Shown here piece after piece: positions 26,026 to 34,382 of a DNA stretch of 64,000 bases. Both the position numbers and the translations under genes were made by a program. The notes below the pieces were generated by a model. The model was given only the letters and a program-made list of their open reading frames with translations. It was not told where the DNA came from and searched no databases. Source of the stretch: Desulfonatronospira thiodismutans ASO3-1 (GTDB taxonomy: Bacteria; Desulfobacterota; Desulfovibrionia; Desulfovibrionales; Desulfonatronovibrionaceae); the NCBI RefSeq assembly GCF_000174435.1, contig NZ_ACJN02000001.1, forward strand, positions 733,658 to 797,657, read 5' to 3'. Position 1 is the stretch's first letter, and each line of letters begins with the position of its first letter.

Positions 26026-26413
26026 AGTGACTTACTCCTGAAACACTGCCATTAAAAACAAGAACCACGCTAAGAAGCGTGGCAGGCCTTAGACAGGATT
26101 AACAGGATGGATAGGATAATCAGCCACCGGCCTGATGCCGCTGACTGAATTTACCATCCAGCACTCACTTTCTTCCGGCATTCATGAGTGCCGGAAAAAA
26201 GTGAGTGCTGGAGTGATTACCTTTTGGCCTGGCTTCCGCCTGTCCCGTTTAATTGCTCGCAGAGCAAGCCCGAAGGGCATTAAACTGGGAGCCAGGACAA
26301 AAATGTTTTTCTCTTAATCAATCTCTTAATCTATGCCTGCCACGCTTCTTTGGCGTGGTTAATCCTGTCAAAAACTCTTTTATTTATTGGGTTGCGGGCA
26401 AAGCCCGCCTTAG
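26026..26413 (-). repeat. Family D composite repeat, copy D2 (inverted)
   Basis: Reverse-oriented copy of the D repeat, from AGTGACTTACTCCTG to GCGGGCAAAGCCCGCCTTAG. The central part (26135-26300) is almost identical to D1, including the CCAGCACTCACTTTCTTCCG hairpin. It differs by an added AACCACGCTAAGAAGCGTGGCAG-type hairpin at about 26060-26085 and a CCACGCTTCTTTGGCGTGG hairpin at 26340-26358. It lies 70 bp upstream of the selO start. Confidence 0.8.
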
Positions 26414-27094
26414 TTTTGACTGATGCACATCTGATCCATATCCCTGCTATCAATAATAATAACTTTTTCCATTTAAGCAAGTTTTTAACGGTTAATGACC
26501 TGCCTACCCCGCAAACCCTGTCACAAAAATATAAACTTCAAGGGATAGACGGAGAGCCAGCGCCCGGCAATTCTTCACACTTTGCGTCAAGCGCGAAATG
26601 TGAAGATGATGTAACTTGTGAGATACCTGCCTGGAGGGACGGTATGAAAGAAAGGCGTTACCAGCTTTTCGGACAGGTAACCTTGCATGGCTCCGACACC
26701 CCATGAATGGTTACAAGCCCCAGAACAAGAAACATGAGTGTCAGTGCAATGCCGTACTGCAAATGTCTGGAGTGGGCGGAAACCAGGTCCGGCATGAAAA
26801 AAATCAGTCAGTGGAATGTAACCCAAAAGAGAGGAGACGGTAACACAAGTTTCGCAAAAACATGGTACTTGATCAACCATTCTTGGGGTCAAGAGCTGGT
26901 ATACCTTAATGCGTAAGTAAACATGCTTTAAAACCTCCTGATTTTTAAAGCGGTTCACTGCACCTCATGCAAACTGCCCGGCACCTCTTGAATCGGCACG
27001 TTAAGCAGTTCAGCTTACCTGGCCCCAGGAAATCAGCTTCTCATGCGGGTGCCGGGCAACCATTCTGCAGCAGGTAAATATTATTGTATTTACA
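26414..27094. other. Gene-free region between D2 and the histidine kinase
   Basis: Holds a one-ended family A terminus (26695-26715), a pstA 3' fragment (26718-26777) and an inverted repeat TGCCCGGCACC (26975-26985) / GGTGCCGGGCA (27048-27058). No intact gene is seen. An AGGAGG followed by an ATG at about 26923 on the minus strand opens only 11 codons. Confidence 0.5.
26718..26777 (-). pseudogene. Fragment of a second pstA 3' region (LQYGIALTLMFLVLGL part)
   Basis: Sixty bases match 35779-35838 of the intact pstA with about 9 differences. On the minus strand they encode LQYGIALTLMFLVLGL, compared with LQYGTALTLMFLVLGL in PstA. The match breaks off at a family A end (GTAACCATTC). The following PstA codons appear instead at 24404-24426, 2.3 kb away, on the other side of selO. 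Confidence 0.65.
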
Positions 27095-27919
27095 TTATCC
27101 TGCAGTCTCATGAAAAATAACCGGCAGCTGCACATAAAACACAGAGCCCTGGCCTGGAGAACTTTCCGCCCAGATCCTGCCTTTGTGCATACTTACAAAT
27201 TCCCTGCTGAGGACCATGCCCAGACCGGTGCCCTTTTCGCCGTTTGTGCCATTACGCCTGGTCTTTTTTTCCGGTCTGAACAATCCGGAAAGGGTTTTCT
27301 GATCCATGCCTATGCCGTTATCCCTGACAACAACTTCAGCCACACCGTTATGTTGCCTGCAGGACATCTGTATAAGGCCGTTTTCCGGGGTAAACTTGAG
27401 TGCATTAAAGACCAGATTGCGAAACACCGCCTGAAGCATATTCTTATCAGCTACAATCTCAATTTCATGGACAACACGTGATTCCACCTTGATGCCCTTT
27501 TGCCTGGCCGGCCCGGAGGCAAGGCTGGCATTATTTTTCAAAAGATCGCTCAATAATATGCGCTCAGGCATAAAACTGAGCTCTCCTCTCTGCATCAGAG
27601 ACCACTGCAGGATATTTTCCAGCAACATATACTGATTTTCAGCGCACTCTTGCATATCCTTGAGCGCAACCTGGAGTTCCTCCCTGGTAAAGCTGTCAAT
27701 GTCTTCCACCATCATTCGAAGAAAACTCAAAAAACCTGCTAGAGGAGCTTTGAGGTCGTGGGCCAGAATGGAAAAAAATCTGTCCCTTTGCTCGATCCTG
27801 GCCTTCAGTCTGTCAGTTTCCGTAGTTATTTTTTGGGTTTCCTGACCACGACGGATAAACAAGAAACGCGATCCATTGCCCTGGCCTGGGCAAGCAAAAT
27901 TGCCTGTCTGATTCAACAT
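27095..27919 (-). CDS. Soluble histidine kinase (HisKA + HATPase)
   Basis: A 274-residue kinase with no sensor domain or TM segment. Residues 27-50 form a short coiled coil. The phospho-accepting His54 sits in FSILAHDLKAPL, the N box is NLVFNALKFTPEN, and the G boxes are DNGIGMD and GEKGTGLGMVLS. The first 25 residues (MLNQTGNFACPGQGNGSRFL) look unlike a folded domain and may be the remains of a lost sensor region, or the true start may lie at an internal codon. No response regulator gene is adjacent. The partner and signal are unknown. Confidence 0.85.
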   Translation of the reverse strand: MLNQTGNFACPGQGNGSRFLFIRRGQETQKITTETDRLKARIEQRDRFFSILAHDLKAPLAGFLSFLRMMVEDIDSFTREELQVALKDMQECAENQYMLLENILQWSLMQRGELSFMPERILLSDLLKNNASLASGPARQKGIKVESRVVHEIEIVADKNMLQAVFRNLVFNALKFTPENGLIQMSCRQHNGVAEVVVRDNGIGMDQKTLSGLFRPEKKTRRNGTNGEKGTGLGMVLSREFVSMHKGRIWAESSPGQGSVFYVQLPVIFHETAG

Positions 27920-28196
27920 AGACTTCCTCCAAAGAAGTTGAGGTTTCGTGCCAAAATTTTCGTGATTCAGACATCATTAAATATCCTTTCTTTTACATTT
28001 CTATTACCAGAAAATTTCTTTTTTACACCTTTCATCCCTCTACATTCAAACAGTCTTGTCTCAACATCTTAACCTCCATGTCATTATCCGAACATAAGCA
28101 AGATATACCAACCTGAGTGAATGATTTGTAGAGCCACTATCTGGTCAGACTGAATTTTCAAATAACTTGCGGGGACCGCCGGAAAAGGAGGGTTTT

Positions 28197-30629
28197 ATGG
28201 AAAAATTTACCAGTGTGGACATGCATGTTCACTCCAGGCATTCCACCAGGCCATCACAATGGGGCCTGCAAAAGCTTGGATGCTCCGAAAGCTATACCGG
28301 GCCTGAATTCATCTACAAAAGACTCAGGGACAAAGGCATGGACCTGGTGACCATCACCGACCACAACTGCATAGACGGTTGCCTGGAAATAGCACACAAA
28401 GACGGCGTGTTTGTCAGTGAGGAAATTACCGCTCATTTTCCAGACGACGGATGCAAGGTCCACGTCCTGGCTTATGATATCAGTGAAGAACAGCACAGCC
28501 GGATACAGGAAATCAGGTTCAACATCTTTGAACTGGTCAGCTATCTTCAAACCGAGGATATTCTACATGCAGCAGCTCATCCACTTTTTTCAGTCAACGG
28601 CAAGATGAGCTACGAAAACTTCGAAAGGCTGCTGCTTCTTTTCAAGATTATGGAGTGCAATGGGGCCAGGGATAAAACCCAGAACGAGGCTCTGGAGTTT
28701 ATTCTGGATAATCTCTGCCCGCTGGATTTCGAATACCTGCAGAACAAATACGATTTGAAAGCAGCGGGAAATAAACCCTGGGAAAAGAGCATAATCGGTG
28801 GATCCGACGATCACAGCTCTCTGAATATCGGCCGGATGTTTACCAGGGTACCCGGCAATCATAACCTGAAAAAATTCCTGGAGCAGGTAAATAAAGGGTG
28901 CTCTAATGCCTGGGGAACACCATCAACCCCTAAAACCATGGCCCACAACCTTTACTCAATTGGTTATCAGTTCTGTAAGCACAAATTCAATCTGCACCGC
29001 TATACCGGACAGGACAGCCTGTTACAGTTTCTTGACCAGACCCTGCATCCAGGACAGAAGATCCCAAAAAACATCAAGGACTCCATTCTTGGCTTTATCT
29101 ACAAAAAGACGGGATCAAAAGGCAAAACCCCGGCCAGAGAATTTCACAGGCTTCTCAGCCGGGAAACGGAACTGATGCTGCGTACAGATCCGGAAATCAC
29201 CAGAATGGTCCAATCATCGGTAAACCCTCATGAATATATGGGGTCCAGATGGTTCAGGTTTGCCAATAAGGCAGGCAACAGGTTGCTCTCTCATGAGGCG
29301 GGCAGGCTTGTGGAACAGGCAGCATCTGCCGGTTTTCTGGACATGTTTCAGACCCTGGGCTCGGCCGGCAGCCTTTACACCATGCTTTCCCCCTACTTTG
29401 TATCTTATGGAATATTCAACCAGGATCGCCGCACAAGCAAGGAATTCATTTCCAGCTTTAAAAAAAGAAAAGGGATCAGAAAATCTGCTTATCAAATGCG
29501 GGTGGCACATTTTACGGATACTTTCTACGAAATAAACGGAGTGGCCAGAACCATGCAGCAACTGGCCACCACAGCTGCGGTCACAAGCAAAGACCTGACC
29601 ATCATCACCTGCCGGCCTGATTCAAGCAAATCTCTGGAAATGGACGGGGTTCAAAATTTTGAGCCCATGGGCATGCTGGATCTGCCGGAATACCCGGAAA
29701 TCAAACTGTATTACCCGCCTGTCCTGGAAATGATAGACTACTGCTTCGAGCGGGACACCACCCACCTGCATACAGCCACGCCGGGACCCATGGGGCTGGC
29801 TGCCCTGGCCACAGCCACAATCCTGGGACTGCCCATATTCGGAACCTATCACACCTCTCTGCCCCAGTACACAGGGCATCTTACCGGGGATCACGCACTG
29901 GAAGCACTCATGTGGAAATATATAATCTGGTATTACAATCAGCTGGATAAGGTTTTCGCCCCGTCGAAAAGTACCGCTGACGAACTGCGCCTCAAAGGCG
30001 TCAGGAGCGAAAAAATCAAAGTCTACCCCAGGGGAGTGGACACGGACAAGTTCAACCCGGCCAAACGCAATGGATTTTTTGCCAGGCATTATAAGATCCA
30101 GAATAAGACAAAGCTGTTGTACGTAGGCCGCATCTCCAAAGAAAAGAACCTGCAGATACTGGAAAAGGCTTTTCAGAAAATCTGCGAACATACATCAAAA
30201 GTGCACCTGGTGATAGTGGGTGACGGACCCTACCGTTACGAGATGGAGTACAGGCTCAAAGACTATCCGGCAACTTTTACCGGATATCTTCAGGGAGAAG
30301 AACTGAGTCAGGCCTATGCATCATCCGACCTGTTCGTCTTCCCCAGCTCAACCGACACCTTCGGAAATGTAGTGCTGGAAGCACAGGCCTCGGGTGTTCC
30401 CGCCATAGTAGTAGATCAGGGCGGGCCGGGCGAAAACATCATCCAGGGCGATACAGGACTCGTTGTGCCTGCTGAAGACAGTCATGCCCTGAAAAGAGCC
30501 ATTCTTTCCCTTCTGGCCCATCCAGAGGATTTGAGAGAAATGGGACAAAAGGCCAGAAAATACATGGAAAGCAGATCCTTTAAAAAGGCCTTTGAACAGA
30601 CCTGGGAAATGTACCGGGAATGTGCGTAA
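28197..30629 (+). CDS. PHP-domain / glycosyltransferase family 4 fusion
   Basis: An 810-residue two-domain protein. The ATG at 28197 follows AAAAGGAGGG; a more upstream start has no such site. Residues 5-230 form a PHP metal-dependent phosphoesterase domain: VDMHVHSRHS (His10, His12), TDHNCIDG, then HAAAHPLF and GGSDDHSS. Residues about 230-430 are a helical linker. From about 433 (MRVAHFTDTFYEINGVARTM) there is a GT-B glycosyltransferase of the group 1 type, with the donor-site block FVFPSSTDTFGNVVLEAQASGVP. Such enzymes transfer sugars to lipids or small carriers. It is first in a run with the PhoU-kinase and GAK ATP-grasp genes (34 nt to the next gene). Substrate unknown. Confidence 0.9.
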   Translation: MEKFTSVDMHVHSRHSTRPSQWGLQKLGCSESYTGPEFIYKRLRDKGMDLVTITDHNCIDGCLEIAHKDGVFVSEEITAHFPDDGCKVHVLAYDISEEQHSRIQEIRFNIFELVSYLQTEDILHAAAHPLFSVNGKMSYENFERLLLLFKIMECNGARDKTQNEALEFILDNLCPLDFEYLQNKYDLKAAGNKPWEKSIIGGSDDHSSLNIGRMFTRVPGNHNLKKFLEQVNKGCSNAWGTPSTPKTMAHNLYSIGYQFCKHKFNLHRYTGQDSLLQFLDQTLHPGQKIPKNIKDSILGFIYKKTGSKGKTPAREFHRLLSRETELMLRTDPEITRMVQSSVNPHEYMGSRWFRFANKAGNRLLSHEAGRLVEQAASAGFLDMFQTLGSAGSLYTMLSPYFVSYGIFNQDRRTSKEFISSFKKRKGIRKSAYQMRVAHFTDTFYEINGVARTMQQLATTAAVTSKDLTIITCRPDSSKSLEMDGVQNFEPMGMLDLPEYPEIKLYYPPVLEMIDYCFERDTTHLHTATPGPMGLAALATATILGLPIFGTYHTSLPQYTGHLTGDHALEALMWKYIIWYYNQLDKVFAPSKSTADELRLKGVRSEKIKVYPRGVDTDKFNPAKRNGFFARHYKIQNKTKLLYVGRISKEKNLQILEKAFQKICEHTSKVHLVIVGDGPYRYEMEYRLKDYPATFTGYLQGEELSQAYASSDLFVFPSSTDTFGNVVLEAQASGVPAIVVDQGGPGENIIQGDTGLVVPAEDSHALKRAILSLLAHPEDLREMGQKARKYMESRSFKKAFEQTWEMYRECA

Positions 30630-30663
30630 CATCCTGAAAAAGCATGTAAGGAAGATGTGATGT

Positions 30664-32301
30664 ATGCATAACCTTCTCGACCTGAAAGAAAAAATTCATT
30701 TCATGACTTTGGAAGTAATCCGTCAACTGGAATCGGTAAAAAGAATCATCAGAAATCCTGACCCCCAGGTGGCAGACAGGGTCAAAAACAGGGACGACCT
30801 GATAGACAATTACAAAGCAGTCATTGAAAATATCTGCTTTTCAAGGATTCACGGCCATCATTACCTGACCCGGGAAGAGGCGGATTTTGTTAGAGCGGTA
30901 AACATCATAAGCAACAACCTGGAGAGAATAAGCGATTTTGCAGTGAATATACTGGGGCAGCTGAATCATCTCCACGACATGAAGACCATGCAGAGCTACA
31001 GGTACCGTCACTACTTCCAGCAAATTACAATCTCTCTGGAACTTGTGGTTCAAGGTCTGTTCAACCGTGACCATGAACTGGCCCTGCGCATATGCAAGTC
31101 TGAGTTCATTGTGGACAAGCTCTTCAAAAAGAGTTTCAGGCAGATCCTTGAAGACTTGCATTCCGCGGACAACAAAAGCGATCTCATTACCTGTCTATTT
31201 ATTTTCCGATATCTGGAAAGAATGGGTGACTCCATGCTCAACATCGGGGAAGCCATTATTTTTTCAGTATTCGGAGAAAAGCTGAAAATTCACCAGTATC
31301 ACGCCCTGATGGAAAATCTTGGTTCTATGGACAATGAGCTTTCATTTGAGGAAATCGGCTTTGAATCCATCTGGGAATCCAGGTCTGGATGCCGTATAGG
31401 CAAAATAATGGATTCTGGCCAGAGAAATGGACAGGCGGTATTATTTAAAGAGGGCAGAATTGAAAAAATTGCCAGGGAAAAAGCAAACATAGAAAAATGG
31501 AAAAGCATTTTTCCAAGTCTGGTGCCAAGAATAATCAGCTACAGTCAGAACAGTAAAAATGCTTCCATGCTCATGGATTTTCTGCAGGGTTGTTCTGTGC
31601 AGGACACCGTTCTTTCCAGGGACCGGGAAAGCATGGACAATGCCGCCTTTATACTTAAAGAGACTCTGTCCATTATCTGGCACGATACTCTGGAAAACAC
31701 CGCTGTGAAGCCTGACTTTATTTCCCAGATGATACAGCGCCTTGACGACGTAATCATGATTCATCCGGAATTCAATTTTTCTGATTTTGACAATTCACTA
31801 TCCCGACCCCTCCCTGAAAAACTTCTACAGATCCTTAGTAAAATAGAGACTGAACTTTCTTCTCCTTTTTCGGTATTTATTCATGGAGATTTCAACACCA
31901 ACAACATCCTTTATAACCAGAAAAACCAGCAGATCTACTTTATAGACCTGCACAGGTCGCGATATGGAGACTATGTTCAGGACATTTCGGTATTCCTTGT
32001 TTCCAACTACCGCATGCCCGTGTTTTATCCCGATGTACGCCGGGCCATAAACAAAATCAATAAAACGATCTTTTGTTTCGCCAATCAGTTTGCTGCTGAA
32101 AACAGTGACAAGACCTTCCATGCCCGGCTGGCTCTGGGCCTGATACGTTCTTTTTACACCTCAACCAGGTTTGAGTTGAACAGAGAACTTTCCAGAAGCA
32201 TGTACAACAGATCGCTGCAACTGGCACAACTGCTGCTTGCCCACCAGGGAAAACCATGGAGGGATTTTTCAGTACCCAGAAATATTTTTGATTACCCATA
32301 G
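30664..32301 (+). CDS. PhoU-domain / aminoglycoside phosphotransferase-like kinase fusion
   Basis: A 545-residue fusion. Residues 1-215 are two PhoU-type three-helix units; the metal-binding-like motifs RISDFAVNI and RMGDSMLNIGEA are visible. Residues about 250-530 form a kinase of the aminoglycoside/choline phosphotransferase fold: a lysine region GQAVLFKEGRIEKIAREKANIEKW, MLMDFLQG as hinge, the catalytic loop FIHGDFNTNNILY near residue 407, and FIDLHRSRYGDYVQDI in place of DFE-type metal binding. The pairing links a phosphate-signalling domain to a small-molecule or protein kinase. It stands between the PHP-glycosyltransferase and GAK ATP-grasp genes, 5 kb from the pst operon. The substrate is unknown. 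Confidence 0.88.
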   Translation: MHNLLDLKEKIHFMTLEVIRQLESVKRIIRNPDPQVADRVKNRDDLIDNYKAVIENICFSRIHGHHYLTREEADFVRAVNIISNNLERISDFAVNILGQLNHLHDMKTMQSYRYRHYFQQITISLELVVQGLFNRDHELALRICKSEFIVDKLFKKSFRQILEDLHSADNKSDLITCLFIFRYLERMGDSMLNIGEAIIFSVFGEKLKIHQYHALMENLGSMDNELSFEEIGFESIWESRSGCRIGKIMDSGQRNGQAVLFKEGRIEKIAREKANIEKWKSIFPSLVPRIISYSQNSKNASMLMDFLQGCSVQDTVLSRDRESMDNAAFILKETLSIIWHDTLENTAVKPDFISQMIQRLDDVIMIHPEFNFSDFDNSLSRPLPEKLLQILSKIETELSSPFSVFIHGDFNTNNILYNQKNQQIYFIDLHRSRYGDYVQDISVFLVSNYRMPVFYPDVRRAINKINKTIFCFANQFAAENSDKTFHARLALGLIRSFYTSTRFELNRELSRSMYNRSLQLAQLLLAHQGKPWRDFSVPRNIFDYP

Positions 32302-32376
32302 CCTGTAATTGTATAGATCCCCTGGCCGGCACTGTTACAAAAAACCAGCTATAAAAATCTTATGCATGGAGGCTCA

Positions 32377-33279
32377 ATGTCTATTGAAAAACAAAAGAAC
32401 TATAAAATAGCGGTCATCGGCAATCCGGGCAGCTGGTCCACTGAAAAGCTGGCAGACGAACTGTATGAAAGAACCAGCTTCAGACTTGTGGTGGATCCAG
32501 CACAGCTGGCCTTTGACATGCAGGGCAGGACACTTGTTGCCGGAAACACTGATCTGGCTGAGCTGGACGGTCTGGCCATAAAAAAGATCGGACCCGTTTA
32601 TTCTCCAGATATGTACAACCGCCTGGAGATACTTCGATTTTTTTGCTCCCTGGGCAAGCCTGTGTTTTCAAGACCGGAAATGGTCATGATGGCTGTAAAC
32701 AGGCTTAGCTGTACTGTAAATCTTCAGATAGGAAACATCCCCATGCCCCCCACAGTCATCACCGAAAGCCGTGATGAAGCAGTCAGGGCAGTGCGTAAAT
32801 TCGGCAAAGCTGTATTCAAGCCGCTTTTTTCTTCCAAGGCCAGGGGAATGCTTTTAGTAGAGGACAATGCAAATTGTGGCTCAGCAATTGCCAATTTTCA
32901 AGCCTCGGGAAATACTGCCATGTATATTCAGAAGATGGTTCAGATTCCGGGCAGAGACCTGGGAATAAGTTTTTTGGGAGGCAAATATATCGGCACTTAT
33001 GCCCGGCGCAAGGGAAATTCATGGAACACCTGCACCTCCAACGGAGGAAAGTACGAGCCATGCGAGCCGGACGCGGAAACCATAAATCTGGCAAGTAAGG
33101 CACAAGACCTGTTCAACCTTGATTTTACCTGCGTGGATGTTGTGGAGACAGAAGATGGCCCCATGGTCTTCGAGGTATCAGCCTTTGGAGGTTTCAGGGG
33201 ACTTTATCATGCCTGCGGCCTGAATGCGGCCGGCATGTATGCGGAATATATTATTAACCAGCTGGAATCCCGGCAATAA
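32377..33279 (+). CDS. GAK-system ATP-grasp enzyme
   Basis: A 300-residue ATP-grasp protein related to RimK and glutathione-synthetase-like ligases, matching the family named the GAK-system ATP-grasp enzyme. The ATG at 32377 follows GGAGG by 4 nt; an upstream in-frame ATG at 32362 lacks such a site. Nucleotide-binding blocks are AVFKPLFSSKARGMLLVED and MYIQKMVQIPGRDLGISFLGG; metal ligands are in FTCVDVVETEDGPMVFEVSAFGGFRG. These enzymes join a carboxylate to an amine or thiol through an acyl phosphate. The partners named for the system (HprK-related kinase B and amphi-Trp protein) are encoded next to it. The reaction is unknown. Confidence 0.9.
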   Translation: MSIEKQKNYKIAVIGNPGSWSTEKLADELYERTSFRLVVDPAQLAFDMQGRTLVAGNTDLAELDGLAIKKIGPVYSPDMYNRLEILRFFCSLGKPVFSRPEMVMMAVNRLSCTVNLQIGNIPMPPTVITESRDEAVRAVRKFGKAVFKPLFSSKARGMLLVEDNANCGSAIANFQASGNTAMYIQKMVQIPGRDLGISFLGGKYIGTYARRKGNSWNTCTSNGGKYEPCEPDAETINLASKAQDLFNLDFTCVDVVETEDGPMVFEVSAFGGFRGLYHACGLNAAGMYAEYIINQLESRQ

Positions 33280-33286
33280 TGCCGAT

Positions 33287-33465
33287 GTAAGCATTCAGGG
33301 GGTCCTCGGTGGTGACTCATGGCATTAGTCCAGGGGACTGTCCCCGCTGAGTAATGACTATGCAGCTTCACTTAATTTCGCGCCTGTACTTTTTTGTTTT
33401 GGTGAAGGAAAAGTGTCGCGGGGACTGTCCCATTGGCCGGTACCTGCCCCCCCCTGAATGATTAC
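33287..33465. mobile_element. MITE-like element, family A, copy A4
   Basis: Left end GTAAGCATTCAGGGGG, right end CCCCCTGAATGATTAC, with GGGGACTGTCCCC blocks inside. It lies between the GAK ATP-grasp and amphi-Trp genes, starting 8 nt after the ATP-grasp stop, so it splits what is otherwise one gene run. Confidence 0.7.
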
Positions 33466-33519
33466 GATAAAGTGGCAACACAGGACTATAATATTCATAG
33501 CAAACCAAGGGAGGAATGT

Positions 33520-33879
33520 ATGGGAAAAGATGAACTTAAATTCAAGGCAGTGGTGGAAAAACAAAGCCTGATAGCCACTCTGGAAAATCTGATGGACTCA
33601 ATTCAAGTAGGAAGGCTATATGTAGGAGATGGGCAGCAGGGAATACTGCTTGTTCCCGCACCCCACTTAAAGCTTGAAATCAGGGCTGAATCCAAAAAGG
33701 ACAAGGAAAAAATATGCATGGAGATCAGCTGGAGAACCGATAGCAAAGAGTTTGCGTTTAAGGAGCCGGAGCTGGTTATATCCAGCCAGGCTCCTGAAAT
33801 AACATATGAAAGTGAAGCAGGGGATGCAGACCAGGAATACCAGGAGAGCAATGAACAAACTGAAGAAGAACTGCGATAA
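33520..33879 (+). CDS. Amphi-Trp domain protein (GAK-system associated)
   Basis: A 119-residue protein. Residues 5-75 match the amphi-Trp domain: ELKFKAVVEKQSLIATLENL, a GRLYVGDG turn, then LEIRAESKKDKEKICMEISWR with the characteristic Trp71. The C-terminal 45 residues are acidic and look disordered. The ATG at 33520 is preceded by GGGAGG. The domain is known mainly from its association with the GAK system, where its role is unknown. Element A4 separates it from the ATP-grasp gene. The next features are repeats and a GGDEF fragment, then the convergent HprK-related kinase B gene. Confidence 0.85.
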   Translation: MGKDELKFKAVVEKQSLIATLENLMDSIQVGRLYVGDGQQGILLVPAPHLKLEIRAESKKDKEKICMEISWRTDSKEFAFKEPELVISSQAPEITYESEAGDADQEYQESNEQTEEELR

Positions 33880-33907
33880 AAATCACTCTTCTGCATGATT
33901 AACCCAA

Positions 33908-34053
33908 CAACGACACTTAGAAAATAGGTTGATTGTCAAATCAGGGATAGGCACTCCGGCGCCCACTTGAATGAGATTTTGTGCCACCCAGGCCTGATTT
34001 TTAGCTCCAAGTGCGTGCCGGAAGTCCCCTTGAGGCACAAATAAGTGTCGTTG
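33908..34053. repeat. Family F-like palindromic element with 12-bp ends
   Basis: Bounded by CAACGACACTTA (33908-33919) and TAAGTGTCGTTG (34042-34053). The interior (AGGCACTCCGG, CCCACTTGA, TTTTGTGC) matches the interior of the element at 63003-63159, although the ends differ. Its right end joins the surviving GGDEF coding sequence. Confidence 0.6.
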
Positions 34054-34373
34054 TAGGGGGAGGTGGTGATGATTTTATCATTATTACTGAAACCCAAAAG
34101 GCCCAGCGGATCTGCCAGTCGATAGTGCGCTGTTTCGCAAGACTGGCAAAAAAATTTTACACGGTGGATGACAATAAAAGGGGTTATATTCTGGCCAAAA
34201 ACCGGGATGGGGTGAAAAAGAAGTTTGCCCTTGTTTCTGTTTCCCTGGCCATAGTGGACTGCTTTGAAAACATGACCCTGAACCAGATCAGCCAGCTGGC
34301 CGCCGGAACCAAAAAACTGGCCAAATCGAAGCCTGGCAATTCATTTGCACAAAACAGAAGAACCCAGACATAG
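34047..34373 (+). pseudogene. C-terminal fragment of a GGDEF-domain gene
   Basis: The frame encodes VVVGGGGDDFIIITETQKAQ, then KKFYTVDDNKRGYILAKNRD and KKKFALVSVSLAIVDC, ending SQLAAGTKKLAKSKPGNSF. This is the second half of a GGDEF domain as found in desulfovibrional diguanylate cyclases (GGDEF loop, YT.ED..RGYI..KDR.G, SVSIA, and the closing helix). The first half of the domain and everything upstream are missing; the coding sequence starts exactly at the end of the repeat at 33908-34053. The loop reads GGDDF instead of GGDEF. It cannot encode an active cyclase. Confidence 0.75.
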
Positions 34374-34382
34374 GCACATTAT

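Noticed and set aside
26587-26958. A 123-codon minus-strand frame
   Set aside because: It spans a broken pstA fragment in the wrong frame and repeat ends; no protein-like pattern.
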